Positions 44,648-55,611 of a stretch of 64,000 nt of DNA are shown piece after piece. The DNA lies in the NCBI RefSeq assembly GCF_004210375.1, contig NC_134834.1, forward strand, positions 14,431,857 to 14,495,856. Direction: 5' to 3'. A model generated the notes under the pieces. That model ran no database searches. It was not told where the DNA came from and saw only the letters and a list, made by a program, of their open reading frames with translations. The translations under genes and the position numbers were made by a program. This DNA comes from Tachypleus tridentatus. Its lineage: Eukaryota; Arthropoda; Merostomata; Xiphosura; Limulidae. The stretch's first letter is position 1, and the number at the start of each line of letters is the position of its first letter.

Positions 44648-45300
44648 GAAGTAATATTATGGAATAACTTCTGTTAGATGCTGGTAATGCAAGTAAGATA
44701 GGTCTATATTTCTGAAAAACAACAAAGAAACTCGAAACTTGTGGTGGACAGTTATATAGTGTTCCCATCTGAGAAGACCTCCACTGTGGAAGGATCATAA
44801 GCAGTAGATTAATTTACTCTGTGTAGTTTCATGTTCATGAAAATGTTCTGTGATGCTATTACTTGTATAATTTTAAAGGAGTAATTATTATATCTACTGA
44901 GTGGAGATTGTGTTATACAAGGTAGGGCAAAGGTGACTTACCCAGTTGTTTTCTTTAGAACCTTATTTGATTTTGAACATCCTTCTTAGAAACAAACAAT
45001 AATTAAAACATCTTCAATTGTCTTCACCACTGTTGCATAGCAACTTCCACTTCACCAAACACACCTATAATGTCTTTGTATGTTTGATTTCAACTTAACA
45101 TGATTTCAGATTTTGTATTCCTGTTTAATTTTGTTTAATTATTTGTGTGTTCAATTTATACAGAAGGCAGAAACTGTGTCTGGAACAATGGGTGTGTAAA
45201 AAGAAAACTTTGGAGACGACTCAAATGGGTAGTGAAAGAACACTTTACAAGTAGGTGATGATGATGTAATCTTGTTAAAACGCTCTACGTCTCTAATAAA
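44648..45300 (+). other. likely 3' untranslated region of the copper transporter
   Basis: AT-rich, with no further coding frame. The first canonical AATAAA I found after the stop is at 45295-45300. A good acceptor-like CAATTTATACAG ends at 45162, so the 3' UTR might be spliced; this is only a possibility. Confidence 0.4.
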
Positions 45301-46640
45301 ATACATTTCACCATCCATTCAAGTTGTCTCCAGACTTTTATTTTCTAAAATTCGAGTTTCTCATCATCAAAGATGGTTTAATATCTTCGAACTTTAAAGT
45401 CAAAAGTTTACTCATCAAAAGATATTCCACATATTTCTGTTTTGTTTACTATTCATGAAACACTGTAAGTTGATTATGCAACATATATTGGTAGGGCATA
45501 AGGTCTAAGTCATATCAGATTGTTTAAAGGTTTAGAACTCTTATTGACTAAACATATTTGTTTGTATTCTAATGCTATGATAGCATCAAATGGAACGGAG
45601 GACAATCCAGGTAACTGTCATGTCTCTGCAGAGAGACGTACTATTTTTCTTTCTTTTTCCACACTTTTATATTGACTGCCGTTCCTTCATTTCTTGTTTT
45701 CAAACTATGTAATGTTATACCCAAATTAACCCATTTGATACTTTTTTTAATTTAGGCCTATAGAAGGATTTTACAGGATAATAGGTCAAACAACCAAAAT
45801 ATTTATATTTTGGGTTCCTGTATTTACAGTATTCAAGATGAAAATTGACACAAATATACATTTGTTGAATATGCCAATTTTGAATCTTTATAGGGGAGTT
45901 GGAGCTAACAAAAAAAGCATAATTTAGGGGTTTTTGGTCAATTACTCAGCTGTACTTTGATGAACTTACATAGAAGTTGGTGATATGTTTACAGTTACTC
46001 CATATTGACAAACAAAAACTTTCCCAGTTTTAGTAATTATAGATGCCACACAAAGTACAATTTTAAAGTTGATTATTCTGTCATATTTTGGACAACTTAT
46101 ATTAAATTTGGTACAAGGATACTTTTTTACAATAGACAATTTGGGAATGTTTGTCTTTTGCTCAATCTTTCAGCAGGGAAGGCACAATATAGGGCTTTTC
46201 TGAATTATCCGTGTGTATGTCAGCCAATTCACGTAGGACTTGGTGCAATGATACCTTCCAGCAGGTCTCAAGACAGATTTTTCTGATATCAGAATTGGCT
46301 ATGTTGGGATTGTGAGGTGGAAACGTGTTGTACTTACTCACGAATGTTGACTTCTTTAATTTATTTTAACTGCTAAGTTGCCTGGTTCACTAACAATAAT
46401 TACAACCTAGAATGTTCAAATAGCAAAAAGTGAATTTGAAACTCAGTTTGATGAAATCTGTAGAGAAAAAAACTCGATACAGATTTGTGTCAACTTATAT
46501 TGCTGCATATATTTAGCAAAATAACCAATTTAATTTTTGTATCTTTTCCTTTTCTGGCATTGTCACAAAATGTTTGTAGAATTAGTTTTGTCACTTAAGT
46601 ATAACATTTACAAATCTTAAGATCTAAATTTGTTCATTCA
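45301..46640. other. unannotated stretch
   Basis: AT-rich. A 93-codon open frame at 46005-46286 has no recognisable domain. No repeat recognised. Confidence 0.3.
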
Positions 46641-46860
46641 CCTGTTCAGTGCCGTAGACGAGATAACTTCTCCAAGCCGATCGGTAACATAGTGCCACGG
46701 ACGAGTTAATTCGTTCTCGATAATACCTAACTTCAACGCTAGATGTCAGCACCATTCATGCATATGACCTACTTATAAATTGTTTCACTTTCGATCCAAA
46801 ATGGCGTCACGAAAAAAAGTTACAAAATGAAGAAGCCTGGAGAATTTTTTCTGTCACAGT
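46641..46860 (+). mobile_element. piggyBac-like element end, related to 15914-16152
   Basis: It starts CCTGTTCAGTGCCGTAGACG and matches the complement of the 15.9-16.15 kb element at close to nine positions in ten, including the duplicated GTGCC..GACGAG word, CTAACTTCAACGCTAGATGT and the ATG at 46800 opening MASRKKVTK before a stop. The left flank is TTCA, one base off TTAA. The other end is uncertain; a GAACAGGTAA at 47114-47123 could be it. Confidence 0.6.
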
Positions 46861-47452
46861 TTTTCTTTGTAATTGTTTTTATAAGCCAGGTTTGTAATTA
46901 TCATCCATTGCAATACATCTTTCATAGATTTAGATAATAGGTAATGTGCACCTAATAAACTATAGAAATTATATTAAAAGTAAAGGTTAGGTGAACTTAA
47001 CTGGTCTGTTTGTCATGAGAATGTGGGAGAAATGTTTGTTTTTCTAATCGATTGTAATGATATTGTTGTGCAAGATAAACAATGATGAATGCATGAATAC
47101 TTTGATTCATTTTGAACAGGTAATTGCACTTGTGCACCTAAATTCAATCAAAGTGTTTTCAGAAACTGTTTTCTAACCTGTTTGTTCATCAGACTATACA
47201 TTTCTGTTTTAAAATAAGTACATTGTATATTTGTTCAATTGTTAAATTAACGAGTAGTAATATAAACTAAGGTTTCCTTCGTGTGTAAAGCATCTTGGGA
47301 AGGATCAAACTTAAAAAAGGACAGATGGTGCAATCACACTTTTGATGGTGTCTGCGTAACTGTAATAGATCCCGTCCATGTAAACCTAACATTAAAATGA
47401 CTAATCAAACCACACTAGTATATGGAAAAGTCATTTTGATAGATTTGAATAG
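46861..47452. other. unannotated stretch
   Basis: AT-rich; may include the unrecognised interior of the preceding element. No gene recognised. Confidence 0.3.
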
Positions 47453-47625
47453 GCCTACTAAGGCCTCATAGTTAAGGTTCTTGACTTGCAGTCTGGGCTT
47501 CACAGGTTCAGTCCCTATCACTGAACATTTTTACCCTATTAATTATGGAGGGTATTATAATGGCAAAGCCAGTCTCTCTCTTTATTGGTAAAAAGTAAAT
47601 GACATTGAGTAGCTATCAAAGATAT
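47453..47625 (+). mobile_element. ancient family-A-like SINE
   Basis: GGCCTCATAGTTAAGGTTCT (A-box region), CTTGCAGTCTGGGC (anticodon region), CAGGTTCAGTCCCTATCA (B box), GGAGGGTATTATAATGGCAA and TCTCTTTATTGGTAAAAAGT follow family-A order but are strongly diverged. Confidence 0.6.
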
Positions 47626-49715
47626 AATCCAGCAAGTTAAGAACTTGCTAATATCAAACTGCCAACAAATCAACATGTAGAGAGCACAGAGTGTTAGTGG
47701 CAAAAACCACATTAACAAGACAACAATTTTTTCTGTTATTTCTTTCTTCTACCATACATCTAGTGTAGGCTGTTTTTTTCTAAACGTTATACCTACATGA
47801 GGTAGTGTTCCTTACAGTGTCATAAGGTGGTACAATGTTTCGTGGAATAACGACTTTATCATTAAATCATATGTCGTATTCATGTATGTCCTTGTTATCT
47901 GTTCTGGAAGAGTTTTGCATTTTCTACTTTTATGACATAACTGCCTATGACCCATGAACACAGATACAGTTGAGTAAATACTAAAATCTCCCTTGCTACA
48001 TAAAATGGGTTAGCTGGATTCATGATGTGAAATCAATTTGAGTTAGGCCTGAATAAAACTTGGAACTATTTTATATGGTAATTAATTAATTTGTAAAAGC
48101 AGGTTTTATTGAACTATATTGTCCTACCATATTAAAAACGAAAACAAGAATTTCAATAAGGCTTAAGGTATTTGTATTGTGAAATGCACACAGTTGCAGA
48201 ATATGGACCTGTCAGAAGTCCTTTGGCTTTATGGGATATGTTTAATGTGATTTCGTGCATGTTTTCCTGTAAAGAATGCATGTACACTTTTCACCACATC
48301 GACTTGTTATTATCTAGGTCAAATTTTAAAACTTTAAGCCAAAATGAAAAATATTATATTGAAAGGCACAAGTTGTTTGTACATATAATTGTTTAGAAAA
48401 AGACAGATACAGTTATTTTAAACTTTCAATGAATTATATAAGATAGCTCATGTAATCAGTAAATTTGTGTTCTGTACACGGGATTATTTGTGCCATATGT
48501 TCAGAAAGTTTCTATGTAACGTGCATGTGATAAGACACAAGAGCACGTATCACTGTCATTCATTACCTAGATCCAAAATCTGGTATTATAAAGGATATCA
48601 CTATTTTGATCTTTAATAACAAGTATTTATTGTAGTTAAGAGATTTTTCTGTGAGATGTGTTGATACTGGAAGGTTGTATTTTGGTGTCATTTATATGTA
48701 CCATATCATACGCATCCTAAACTTGCCAGTTGGTTTTGATATCTAATGTTTACTTTAGAGTCAAATGTACTTATCACTAGATATTTCCAGGTAACCTTTA
48801 GAACCATAAGATAATAAGAAAGCACCATTGGCAAACTTATGTTTCCTGTAGTATGTTTATTGTGCCAATTTTAACGTTATTTGTGTAAACTTGATTTTTA
48901 GTAAAACCGACACATTTATCTTTGTTAAAGTGTGATAATTCTAAATGTAACTTACTATATGCAGAGTTCAGTATACCTGATCATAACTGGTTCAAATGGA
49001 TTTACTGTCAAAGTGTTTGCCTTCTTATGCAGTAGGAAGTATAATATTTATTTTCAACATTTTCTGGTTACAGTATTTAATATACACAGTAAGTTCACTA
49101 TTCAAATTTATATGTTTTGCACATTTTGTGTGTTATATAAAAGGTGCTGTTTGAATAGAAACGAACTGTATTACGATGACTGTTTTTATTTATGTTAATA
49201 TCAAACAGTAGTCGGCTCTTTTTATGTGTACAGGTTTGTGTTGTAGTTCAATTAGGTGTGCCATAAAAACTGTATTTTTTGGTTCTTTGAAAATATTTTT
49301 ACGTACATGTTTCTCGATTCTTAACCCAGCCTACAAGTAATCTACAATTTTTTTCTTGATATCCTAACATCCACTTTATGAGGGTACACTATTCAGGAAT
49401 ACAAATATCCAATCAGAGAAATGGATATAATATTTAAAAATCTAAATATCCAATCAGGGAAATGGATATACTATTTAAAAATCTAAATATCCAATCAGAG
49501 AGATATGTATAAAAGTGGATAGTTTACTACATTGTTTTGTTCTGGTTTGCTAGTGTATCTTAACTATGCATGTAGTGTTGTATAGTTTTCTTCATTGTAT
49601 TGTCTATAATCCTCTACTATACAACTGTTTTAAATAAACAGATATAACAATTGTCAGTATTTTCATGAGAAATATCTAACCTAAGCCTGTCTTTACATTT
49701 GTAGTAAAACATTTA
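47626..49715. other. unannotated AT-rich stretch
   Basis: No gene recognised. At about 49395-49505 a 53-base phrase (AATATCCAATCAGAGAAATG...ATTTAAAAATCTA) is repeated twice with a partial third. Open frames of 74 and 88 codons (48172-48396, 48932-49198) lack recognisable features. Confidence 0.35.
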
Positions 49716-51068
49716 CCTTGTAGTGAGTGCTATAGCTTGTAGTATTATGTCCTGTAGTGAGTGCTACAGATTGTAGTATTATGTCCTGTAGCGAGTGCTA
49801 CAGATTGTAGTATTATGTCCTGTAGCGAGTGCTACAGATTGTAGTATTATGTCCTGTAGCGAGTGCTACAGCTTGTAGTATTATGCCCTGTAGTGAGTGC
49901 TATAGCTTGTAGTATTATGTCCTGTAGCGAGTGCTACAGATTGTAGTATTATGTCCTGTAGTAAGTGCTACAGATTGTAGTATTATGTCCTGTAGTGAGT
50001 GCTACAGATTGTAGTATTGTGTCCTGTAGTGAGTGCTACAGATTGTAGTATTGTGTCCTGTAGAAAGTGCTACAGATTGTAGTATTGTGTCCTGTAGTAA
50101 GTGCTACAGATTGTAGTATTATGTCCTGTAGTGAGTGCTACAGATTGTAGTATTGTGTCCTGTAGTGAGTGCTACAGATTGTAGTATTATGTCCTGTAGT
50201 GAGTGCTACAGATTGTAGTATTATGCCCTGTAGTGAGTGCTACAGATTGTAGTATTATGCCCTGTAGTGAGTGCTACAGATTGTAGTATTGTGTCCTGTA
50301 GTGAGTGCTACAGATTGTAGTATTGTGTCCTGTAGTGAGTGCTACAGATTGTAGTATTATGTCCTGTAGTGAGTGCTACAGATTGTAGTATTATGCCCTG
50401 TAGTGAGTGCTACAGATTGTAGTATTATGCCCTGTAGTGAGTGCTATAGCTTGTAGTATTATGCCCTGTAGTGAGTGCTATAGCTTGTAGTATTATGTCC
50501 TGTAGTGAGTGCTACAGATTGTAGTATTGTGTCCTGTAGCGAGTGCTACAGATTGTAGTATTGTGTCCTGTAGCGAGTGCTACAGATTGTAGTATTGTGT
50601 CCTGTAGCGAGTGCTACAGATTGTAGTATTGTGTCCTGTAGCGAGTGCTACAGATTGTAGTATTGTGTCCTGTAGCGAGTGCTACAGATTGTAGTATTAT
50701 GTCCTGTAGCGAGTGCAACAGATTGTAGTATTATGTCCTGTAGTGAGTGCTACAGATTGTAGTATTATGTCCTGTAGTGAGTGCTACAAATTGTAGTATT
50801 ATGTCCTGTAGTGAGTGCTACAGATTGTAGTATTATGTCCTGTAGTGAGTGCTACAAATTGTAGTATTATGTCCTGTAGCGAGTGCTACAGATTGTAGTA
50901 TTATGTCCTGTAGCGAGTGCTACAGATTGTAGTATTATGTCCTGTAGCGAGTGCTACAGATTGTAGTATTATGTCCTGTAGCGAGTGCTACAGATTGTAG
51001 TATTATGTCCTGTAGCGAGTGCTACAGATTGTAGTATTATGTCCTGTAGTAAGTGCTACAGATTGTAT
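49716..51068. repeat. 34-bp minisatellite, about 40 copies
   Basis: The unit is CCTGTAGTGAGTGCTACAGA followed by TTGTAGTATTATGT. Each unit contains the inverted repeat CTGTAG / CTACAG around TGAGTG (or CGAGTG). Variants (GTGAG or GCGAG; TTATGT, TTGTGT or TTATGC; GCTACAGATT or GCTATAGCTT) form blocks, which shows repeated local amplification. Confidence 0.98.
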
Positions 51069-51320
51069 TACATCATGTTTTGTGTTACAGGAGGTACCAT
51101 ATCTTGCTGTGTTACCCTAATAGTATTATACATTACTGCTTTATAGGTGGTTTTATATCCTGGATGTTACAGGGGGTACTATACAGTGCATTGCTACATA
51201 TTATATCCTACTGTGTTTTAAGAGCTATTTTATCTTTCAGTGTTATACATAGTATTATACTCTGGAGTTTTTTAAAAGTTGGTATTACCTGCAGTGTTAT
51301 ATATGGTATTATATTCTAAA
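51069..51320. repeat. degenerate flank with loose GTGTTATACA..GTATTATA repeats
   Basis: Words such as GTGTTACAG, TAGTATTATAC and GTGTTATA recur irregularly. It may be an old, decayed extension of the 34-bp array or a different diverged tandem repeat. Confidence 0.4.
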
Positions 51321-51920
51321 TAATAATTCACTTCTACTTTGTTGTAAATTACCGACACCTCAAACAAACAAAAAGAACATATAAAAACGTTCACCATGTG
51401 GAGTCTTTTAATGAAATAAAAACAAATTAATGTATTTAACATTCACATTTCTTTTATAAATTAAACAACTGTTTTTAGCACGTGTTTGCTGGGTTTCTGA
51501 ATGTTATACAATAATTTGTTATATTGTTAATGGTAATAAAACGTTAATGATTTTTGGTTAACAGATAACGGCGTCTTCTTTTCTTCTTGCTCTCACTAAT
51601 ATATCCGACTTCAGCAAAGTCTATGGTCATCAGTTTCGTACCTGCTAATTTAAAACTAGAAATAAAACTGAAGGTGGAAATCCAGATGAATTAGCCAACA
51701 ATATGCTTTTGTTAAATTACCAAACTTATTCATATCACTGAAAGAACTTTGAGAAGTGCCACAAGGAGCTTAACCATGACTGTAATAACTTATGTTGGGA
51801 TAATAGCAAGTCAAACAAAAGTAAACTAACACAACACAGTTTAGTTTTGAATTCCCATCAGCAAACATGTTCACACTTTCAACTCTTTAAACTGACTGTT
51901 AGACGAAGGTCAATTATTAA
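51320..51920. other. unannotated AT-rich stretch
   Basis: No gene or repeat recognised. Confidence 0.3.
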
Positions 51921-52211
51921 TAATAGTACAGTGGTTCTTAACCTGGGTTCGGTGAGTCAGTCTCAGGGGTTCGGCAGAGGTCAAGACACACACACACTCT
52001 GTGTGTGTCCGTTCCATTCACCCAACTCGTATGATCCGTGACGTCATGCTCCACTTGGCCATCATTGGCTGCGGTTGATCACGTCACATCACTTGGCCTT
52101 AATATCTGTGCTGCAGGGAACTTCGTGCGCTTAGCAGTCGACTTGTGACTGCAGTAATCGTGTGTCATTTGCGATTTTTTTTCCTAATCTTTCAATTTAT
52201 TCATACTAACT

Positions 52212-53036
52212 ATGTCGAGCAAAAATAGAAAGTGGTCAGACGAATACGTACAATATGGATTCACATGTGTAACGGAACATGGTGGGAGTCAGGGTCCTCA
52301 ATGCATGATTTGCAATGCCAAGTTGAGCAATTCTAGTTTAGCACCAGCAAAACTCAGAGAACACTCCCTAAAGCTGCATGGAGATGGGAAATACAAGAAC
52401 ACAACGCTTGCTGAATTCAAGGTAAAGAGAGCCAGGTTCGATGAAAAGGTTACTTTGCCTGTTCTCAGCTTTGTACCCATCAACAAACCGATCCTCACAG
52501 CATCGTACGAAGTTGCGTACTTGATCGCAAAGCAGAGCAAACCACACACCATTGGTGAAGCACTCAGAGACATTTCTGAACCCGGGGAATTGAAGCAAGC
52601 AATTGCCATGCACTTAGATGAGCTCGCAAAGTCTCTCGACGGATACTTCCCCACCAGAGTGTCATATCCAGCATGGGTGAGACAGTCGTTCACGTTTAGT
52701 GTTGAGACAGCAGATGTCAATGATGAATACCTCGACGAAATCATTGAACTTCAGCAGAGCCAGGTTCAACAGCAACTTTTCAGAACAACAACGCTCTCAA
52801 CGTTTTGGTGTCACCAAATCGTAACGTACCCTCTTATTGCTAAGAAAGCCCTCGAGATACTCATACCGTTTGTTACAACGTATCTTTGTGAACAATCCTT
52901 TTCGAGGATGGTAGACATAAAATCGAAGAAAAGGAACAGACTTTGTTGCGAAAATGATATAAGAGTGGCACTTGTCAAGGTGAAGCCGCGCATTTCTGAA
53001 CTTGTCTCTGAAAGGCAACAGCAAAAGTCACATTGA
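52212..53036 (+). CDS. hAT (ZBED5/SCAND3-like) transposase, internally deleted, open frame
   Basis: 274 residues from ATG (MSSKNRKWSDEYVQYGFTCV) to TGA. Residues about 8-57 form a BED-type zinc finger: C31-x2-C34 with H51-x4-H56 (CMIC...REHSLKLHG). Residues about 95-125 (ASYEVAYLIAKQSKPHTIGE) match the start of the catalytic region. Full proteins of this kind have about 600-700 residues; here the text jumps to a late segment (LDELAKSLDGYFPT) and then the C-terminal hAT dimerisation region (FVTTYLCEQSFSRMVDIKSK, residues 220-239, and NDIRVALVKVKPRI). Most of the RNase H-like catalytic core is therefore missing, yet the frame has no stop. It could bind DNA or dimerise without catalysis; whether it is expressed is unknown. 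Confidence 0.88.
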   Translation: MSSKNRKWSDEYVQYGFTCVTEHGGSQGPQCMICNAKLSNSSLAPAKLREHSLKLHGDGKYKNTTLAEFKVKRARFDEKVTLPVLSFVPINKPILTASYEVAYLIAKQSKPHTIGEALRDISEPGELKQAIAMHLDELAKSLDGYFPTRVSYPAWVRQSFTFSVETADVNDEYLDEIIELQQSQVQQQLFRTTTLSTFWCHQIVTYPLIAKKALEILIPFVTTYLCEQSFSRMVDIKSKKRNRLCCENDIRVALVKVKPRISELVSERQQQKSH

Positions 53037-53251
53037 TTTGCAGTAAATATTCATTGGGTTATGTTTTTGTTTTCGTGTGAAATTCATGTTTTGTTGGTTT
53101 TGTTCTTTGAACACAGTGATATTGTGTGCAACTGATGCATGGTTCATTTTGTGCACTAATAAAATATCTACTTATGTTGTGAATTTGAAAAAAATATATT
53201 TTATTTTTCCAATTACGAAGGGTTCAGTGAATGCAAGTACGAAACTTCCGG

Positions 53252-53399
53252 GGTTCAGTACGTCCAACAAGGTGAAGAACTACTGGTCTGGTTCAGTACG
53301 TCCAACAAGGTTAAGAACTACTGGTCTGGTTCAGTACGTCCAACAAGGTTAAGAACTACTGGTCTGGTTCAGTACCTCCAACAAGGTTAAGAATCACTG
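53252..53399. repeat. 38-bp tandem copies of the hAT right terminal repeat
   Basis: GGTTCAGTACGTCCAACAAG then GTTAAGAACTACTGGTCT, starting at 53252, 53290, 53328 and 53366. Each copy contains a near match to the terminal inverted repeat (complement ACCAGTAGTTCTTAACCTTG). The last copy ends with the true terminus. Confidence 0.93.
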
Positions 53400-53432
53400 T
53401 AATAGTAGAACTGTCAACTGCCAAGGGTTAAC

Positions 53433-53640
53433 ATGTTTCAACTGGGTATAACCTGATGGTTAGGATGCTTTAGTCTCCATCGCTGAAGAGGCCACTGGAA
53501 TATTATACCGTTTTGGTCAGTCCCACTATTCGTTAGTAAAATAGTAACTCGAGAATTGGTGGTGGGTGGTGTTGACTAGCTGCTTTTTCTCTAATTTTCC
53601 ACTGCTAAATTAGCCATTGAGTAGCATTGCAAGGAAACAA
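53433..53640 (+). mobile_element. SINE, family A body with diverged head
   Basis: AACCTGATGGTTAGGATGCT (A-box-like), CCCACTATTCGTTAGTAAAA, GGTGGTGGGTGGTGTTGACT, CTGCTAAATTAGCC. The B-box region is deleted. Confidence 0.75.
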
Positions 53641-53654
53641 ACAGTATGTAGGTT

Positions 53655-53768
53655 TAGGCTCCCCCCGTAGCATGTCTGTGGACTTACTCTGCTAGAAACC
53701 TGATTTCGATACCTGTGGTGGGCACAGCACAGATAGCGTATTGTGCAGCTTTATGCAATAACAAACAT
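53655..53768 (+). mobile_element. SINE, family C
   Basis: CGTAGCATGTCTGTGGACTT, GAAACCTGATTTCGATACCT, GTGGTGGGCACAGCACAGAT and GTGCAGCTTTATGCAATAAC, the complete family-C order with moderate divergence. Confidence 0.75.
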
Positions 53769-53865
53769 CGTAGTTTTAGAAGCAGTAGCTCAAATTAGTG
53801 TTTGGAAAAGTGCTTCATTCCAAGTGTTCATATTTCTCATAAGAGAGAGTTTTGTTAATACCTGG

Positions 53866-54140
53866 ACCTGGCATGGCCAGGCGATTAAGGCGCTCGACTC
53901 GTAATCCGAAGGTCACGGGTTCGAATCCCCGTCACACCAAACATGCTCTCTCCCTTTCAGCCGTGGGGGCGTTATAATATGATGGTCAATCCCACTATTC
54001 GTTGATAAAACAGTAGCCCAAGAGTTGGCGGTAGATGGTGATGACTAGCTGCCTTCCCTCTAGTCTTACACTGCTAAATTAGGAACGGCTAGCACAGATA
54101 AACCTCAAGTAGCTTTATGAGAAATTCAAAATAAAACAAA
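53866..54140 (+). mobile_element. SINE, family A, full length
   Basis: Head ACCTGGCATGGCCAGGCGAT, loop CTCGTAA, B box GGGTTCGAATCCCC, standard body, tail TATGAGAAATTCAAAATAAA. Confidence 0.95.
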
Positions 54141-54331
54141 CAAAACGAAATCACTAATACTTCTCTTGCTATATTTTAGAAACTTTCATTTAATAAGTTT
54201 AACTACAGCAAAGCCAAATGTTTTGGGGCGATGCAATTCAAGGATAAAAAGGAACTGATTCAAAACTGCTGTAAGAGAAATAGGTGATTAAACATTTTGT
54301 ACACAATATCTTTCAAAAGATTCGGTGATTC

Positions 54332-54453
54332 AAACGAATAGTGGGATTAACCGCCACACTATAACGCCCCCACGCCTGAAAGGGTGAGCACGTTTGGTGC
54401 TACCCTCGGATTACGAGTCGCACGCCTTAATCCACCTGACCATACCGGGCCAC
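54332..54453 (-). mobile_element. SINE, family A, 3'-truncated
   Basis: Only the head and first part of the body remain on the - strand: CGAATAGTGGGATTAACCGC, AACGCCCCCACGCCTGAAAG, CTCGGATTACGAGTCGCACG, CATACCGGGCC. About 20 bases including the B box are deleted between GGTGC and TACCCTCGG. Confidence 0.85.
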
Positions 54454-54666
54454 CCATTTTGAAAAAGGGATTTTCAGGAGAAACAAAAAGTGATGATAAT
54501 TGGAAATGAGTAAATATGTTTTAAAATATTATTAACGAATAAAAAAATTTTAATGTATATAAAATGAAACATAATATAATATATATAAATACACAGGAAA
54601 TATAGAATTTTCATCACAATAATGTTTCGTTATTTAATCAGAATGTGACTTTGATGTTCCTTCTGA

Positions 54667-54770
54667 CTCGGTGTTATCACTATTGCACCAAAGCACGTCA
54701 TCTGGTGTACATTCTTCAAAATCTGACGACACTTTTTGACTTGTTACTGTCCTTCACTGTAATAGTAAAC
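54667..54770 (-). CDS. possible acidic terminal exon, unidentified
   Basis: On the - strand a frame ending in TAA reads VTSQKVSSDFEECTPDDVLW then CNSDNTESEGTSKSHSD. A possible acceptor (TTACTATTACAG or the following AAG) lies just upstream. The acidic, Ser-rich composition is unlike the local noise, but the piece is short and the splice signals are ambiguous. It could be the C-terminal tail of a gene, or a remnant of an old transposase. Confidence 0.25.
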
Positions 54771-54844
54771 TTTCTGTTTTCAAAAATTTCTCGCGACAGC
54801 CACTACTAACTTTAAAAGAAATACCTACATCCTACACATTGTTT

Positions 54845-54900
54845 TTGCTTTCGACATTAAAGACTTCTCTCGTTACAGGCGGTACTTTATTTCGTAACTC
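54845..54900 (-). CDS. possible small coding exon, unidentified
   Basis: On the - strand ELRNKVPPVTREVFNVESKN reads through about 20 codons from an AG at about 54900 to a GTGTAG donor-like sequence. The upstream flank is a SINE tail (54900-54948), so the original acceptor may be disrupted. It would join the acidic exon candidate at 54667-54770 if both belong to one gene. Weak. Confidence 0.18.
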
Positions 54901-54948
54901 TCTGAAATACACAGATAGCCTCTTGTGTAGCTTTGTGCTTAATTCAAA
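54900..54948 (+). mobile_element. SINE tail fragment, family C
   Basis: ACACAGATAGCCTCTTGTGT and AGCTTTGTGCTTAATTCAAA, the last 50 bases of a family-C element (5'-truncated). Confidence 0.7.
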
Positions 54949-54957
54949 CCAATAACA

Positions 54958-55611
54958 TTAACTGTCAGTTCACCTACCACATGTGGTTTAATCATATTTA
55001 ACACGTGACATTATACTGTTTCACCAGTTCATTTACCACATGTGGTGTAATCATATTTAACACATGACATTACACTGTTCTGTCAGTTCTCCTACCACAT
55101 GTGGTTTAATCATATTTAACACATGACATTATACTGTTTCACCAGTTCATTTATCACATGTGGTTTAATCATATTTTACACATGACATTACACTGTTCTG
55201 TCAGCCGTTCTCCTACCACATGTGGTTTAATCATATTTAACACATGACATTACACTGTTCTGTCAATTCACCTACCACATGTGGTTTAATCATATTTAAC
55301 ACATGACATTACACTGTTCTGTCAGCCGTTCTCCTACCACATGTGGTTTAATCATATTTAACACATGACATTACACTGTTCTGTCAGTTCACCTACCACA
55401 TGTGGTTTAATCATATTTAACACATGACATTACACTGTTCTGTCAGTTCACCTACCACATGTGGTTTAATCATATTTAACACATGACATTACACTGTTCT
55501 GTCAGTTCTCCCACCACATGTGGTTTAATCATATTTAACACATGACATTACACTGTTCTGTCAGTTCTCCTACCACATGTGGTTTAATCATATTTACCAC
55601 ATGTGGTTAGT
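54958..55611. repeat. 59-bp palindrome-bearing satellite, array 1, about 11 copies
   Basis: The unit is TCTGTCAGTTCACCTACCAC, then ATGTGGTTTAATCATATTTA, then ACACATGACATTACACTGT. Each carries the perfect 12-base palindrome ACCACATGTGGT. Some copies have four extra bases (CAGCCGTTCTCC). The last copy ends ACCACATGTGGTTAG. The same satellite recurs at 59128-59795. Confidence 0.97.

Larger units (their letters stand above)
51929..53399 (+). mobile_element. hAT DNA transposon (deletion derivative) with 8-bp target duplication
   Basis: 1471 bp. The terminal inverted repeat CAGTGGTTCTTAACCTGG (left) pairs with the complement CAGTGATTCTTAACCTTG (right). The 8-bp direct repeat TAATAGTA flanks both ends (51921-51928 and 53400-53407). 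It encodes one open transposase-like frame. A near-palindrome of CA and TG repeats (ACACACACTCTGTGTGTGT) lies at about 51990-52008. The right end holds four tandem copies of a 38-bp unit containing the terminal repeat. Confidence 0.95.

Noticed and set aside
46005-46286. 93-codon + strand frame
   Set aside because: No ATG-context, splice or domain evidence; the composition fits AT-rich noncoding DNA.
51053-51319. 88-codon + strand frame with ILSFSVIHSIILWS
   Set aside because: It runs through decayed tandem repeats (GTATTATA words) and is low-complexity hydrophobic; not a credible gene.
52298-53024. - strand open frames of 60-148 codons
   Set aside because: Antisense shadows of the hAT transposase frame on the + strand.
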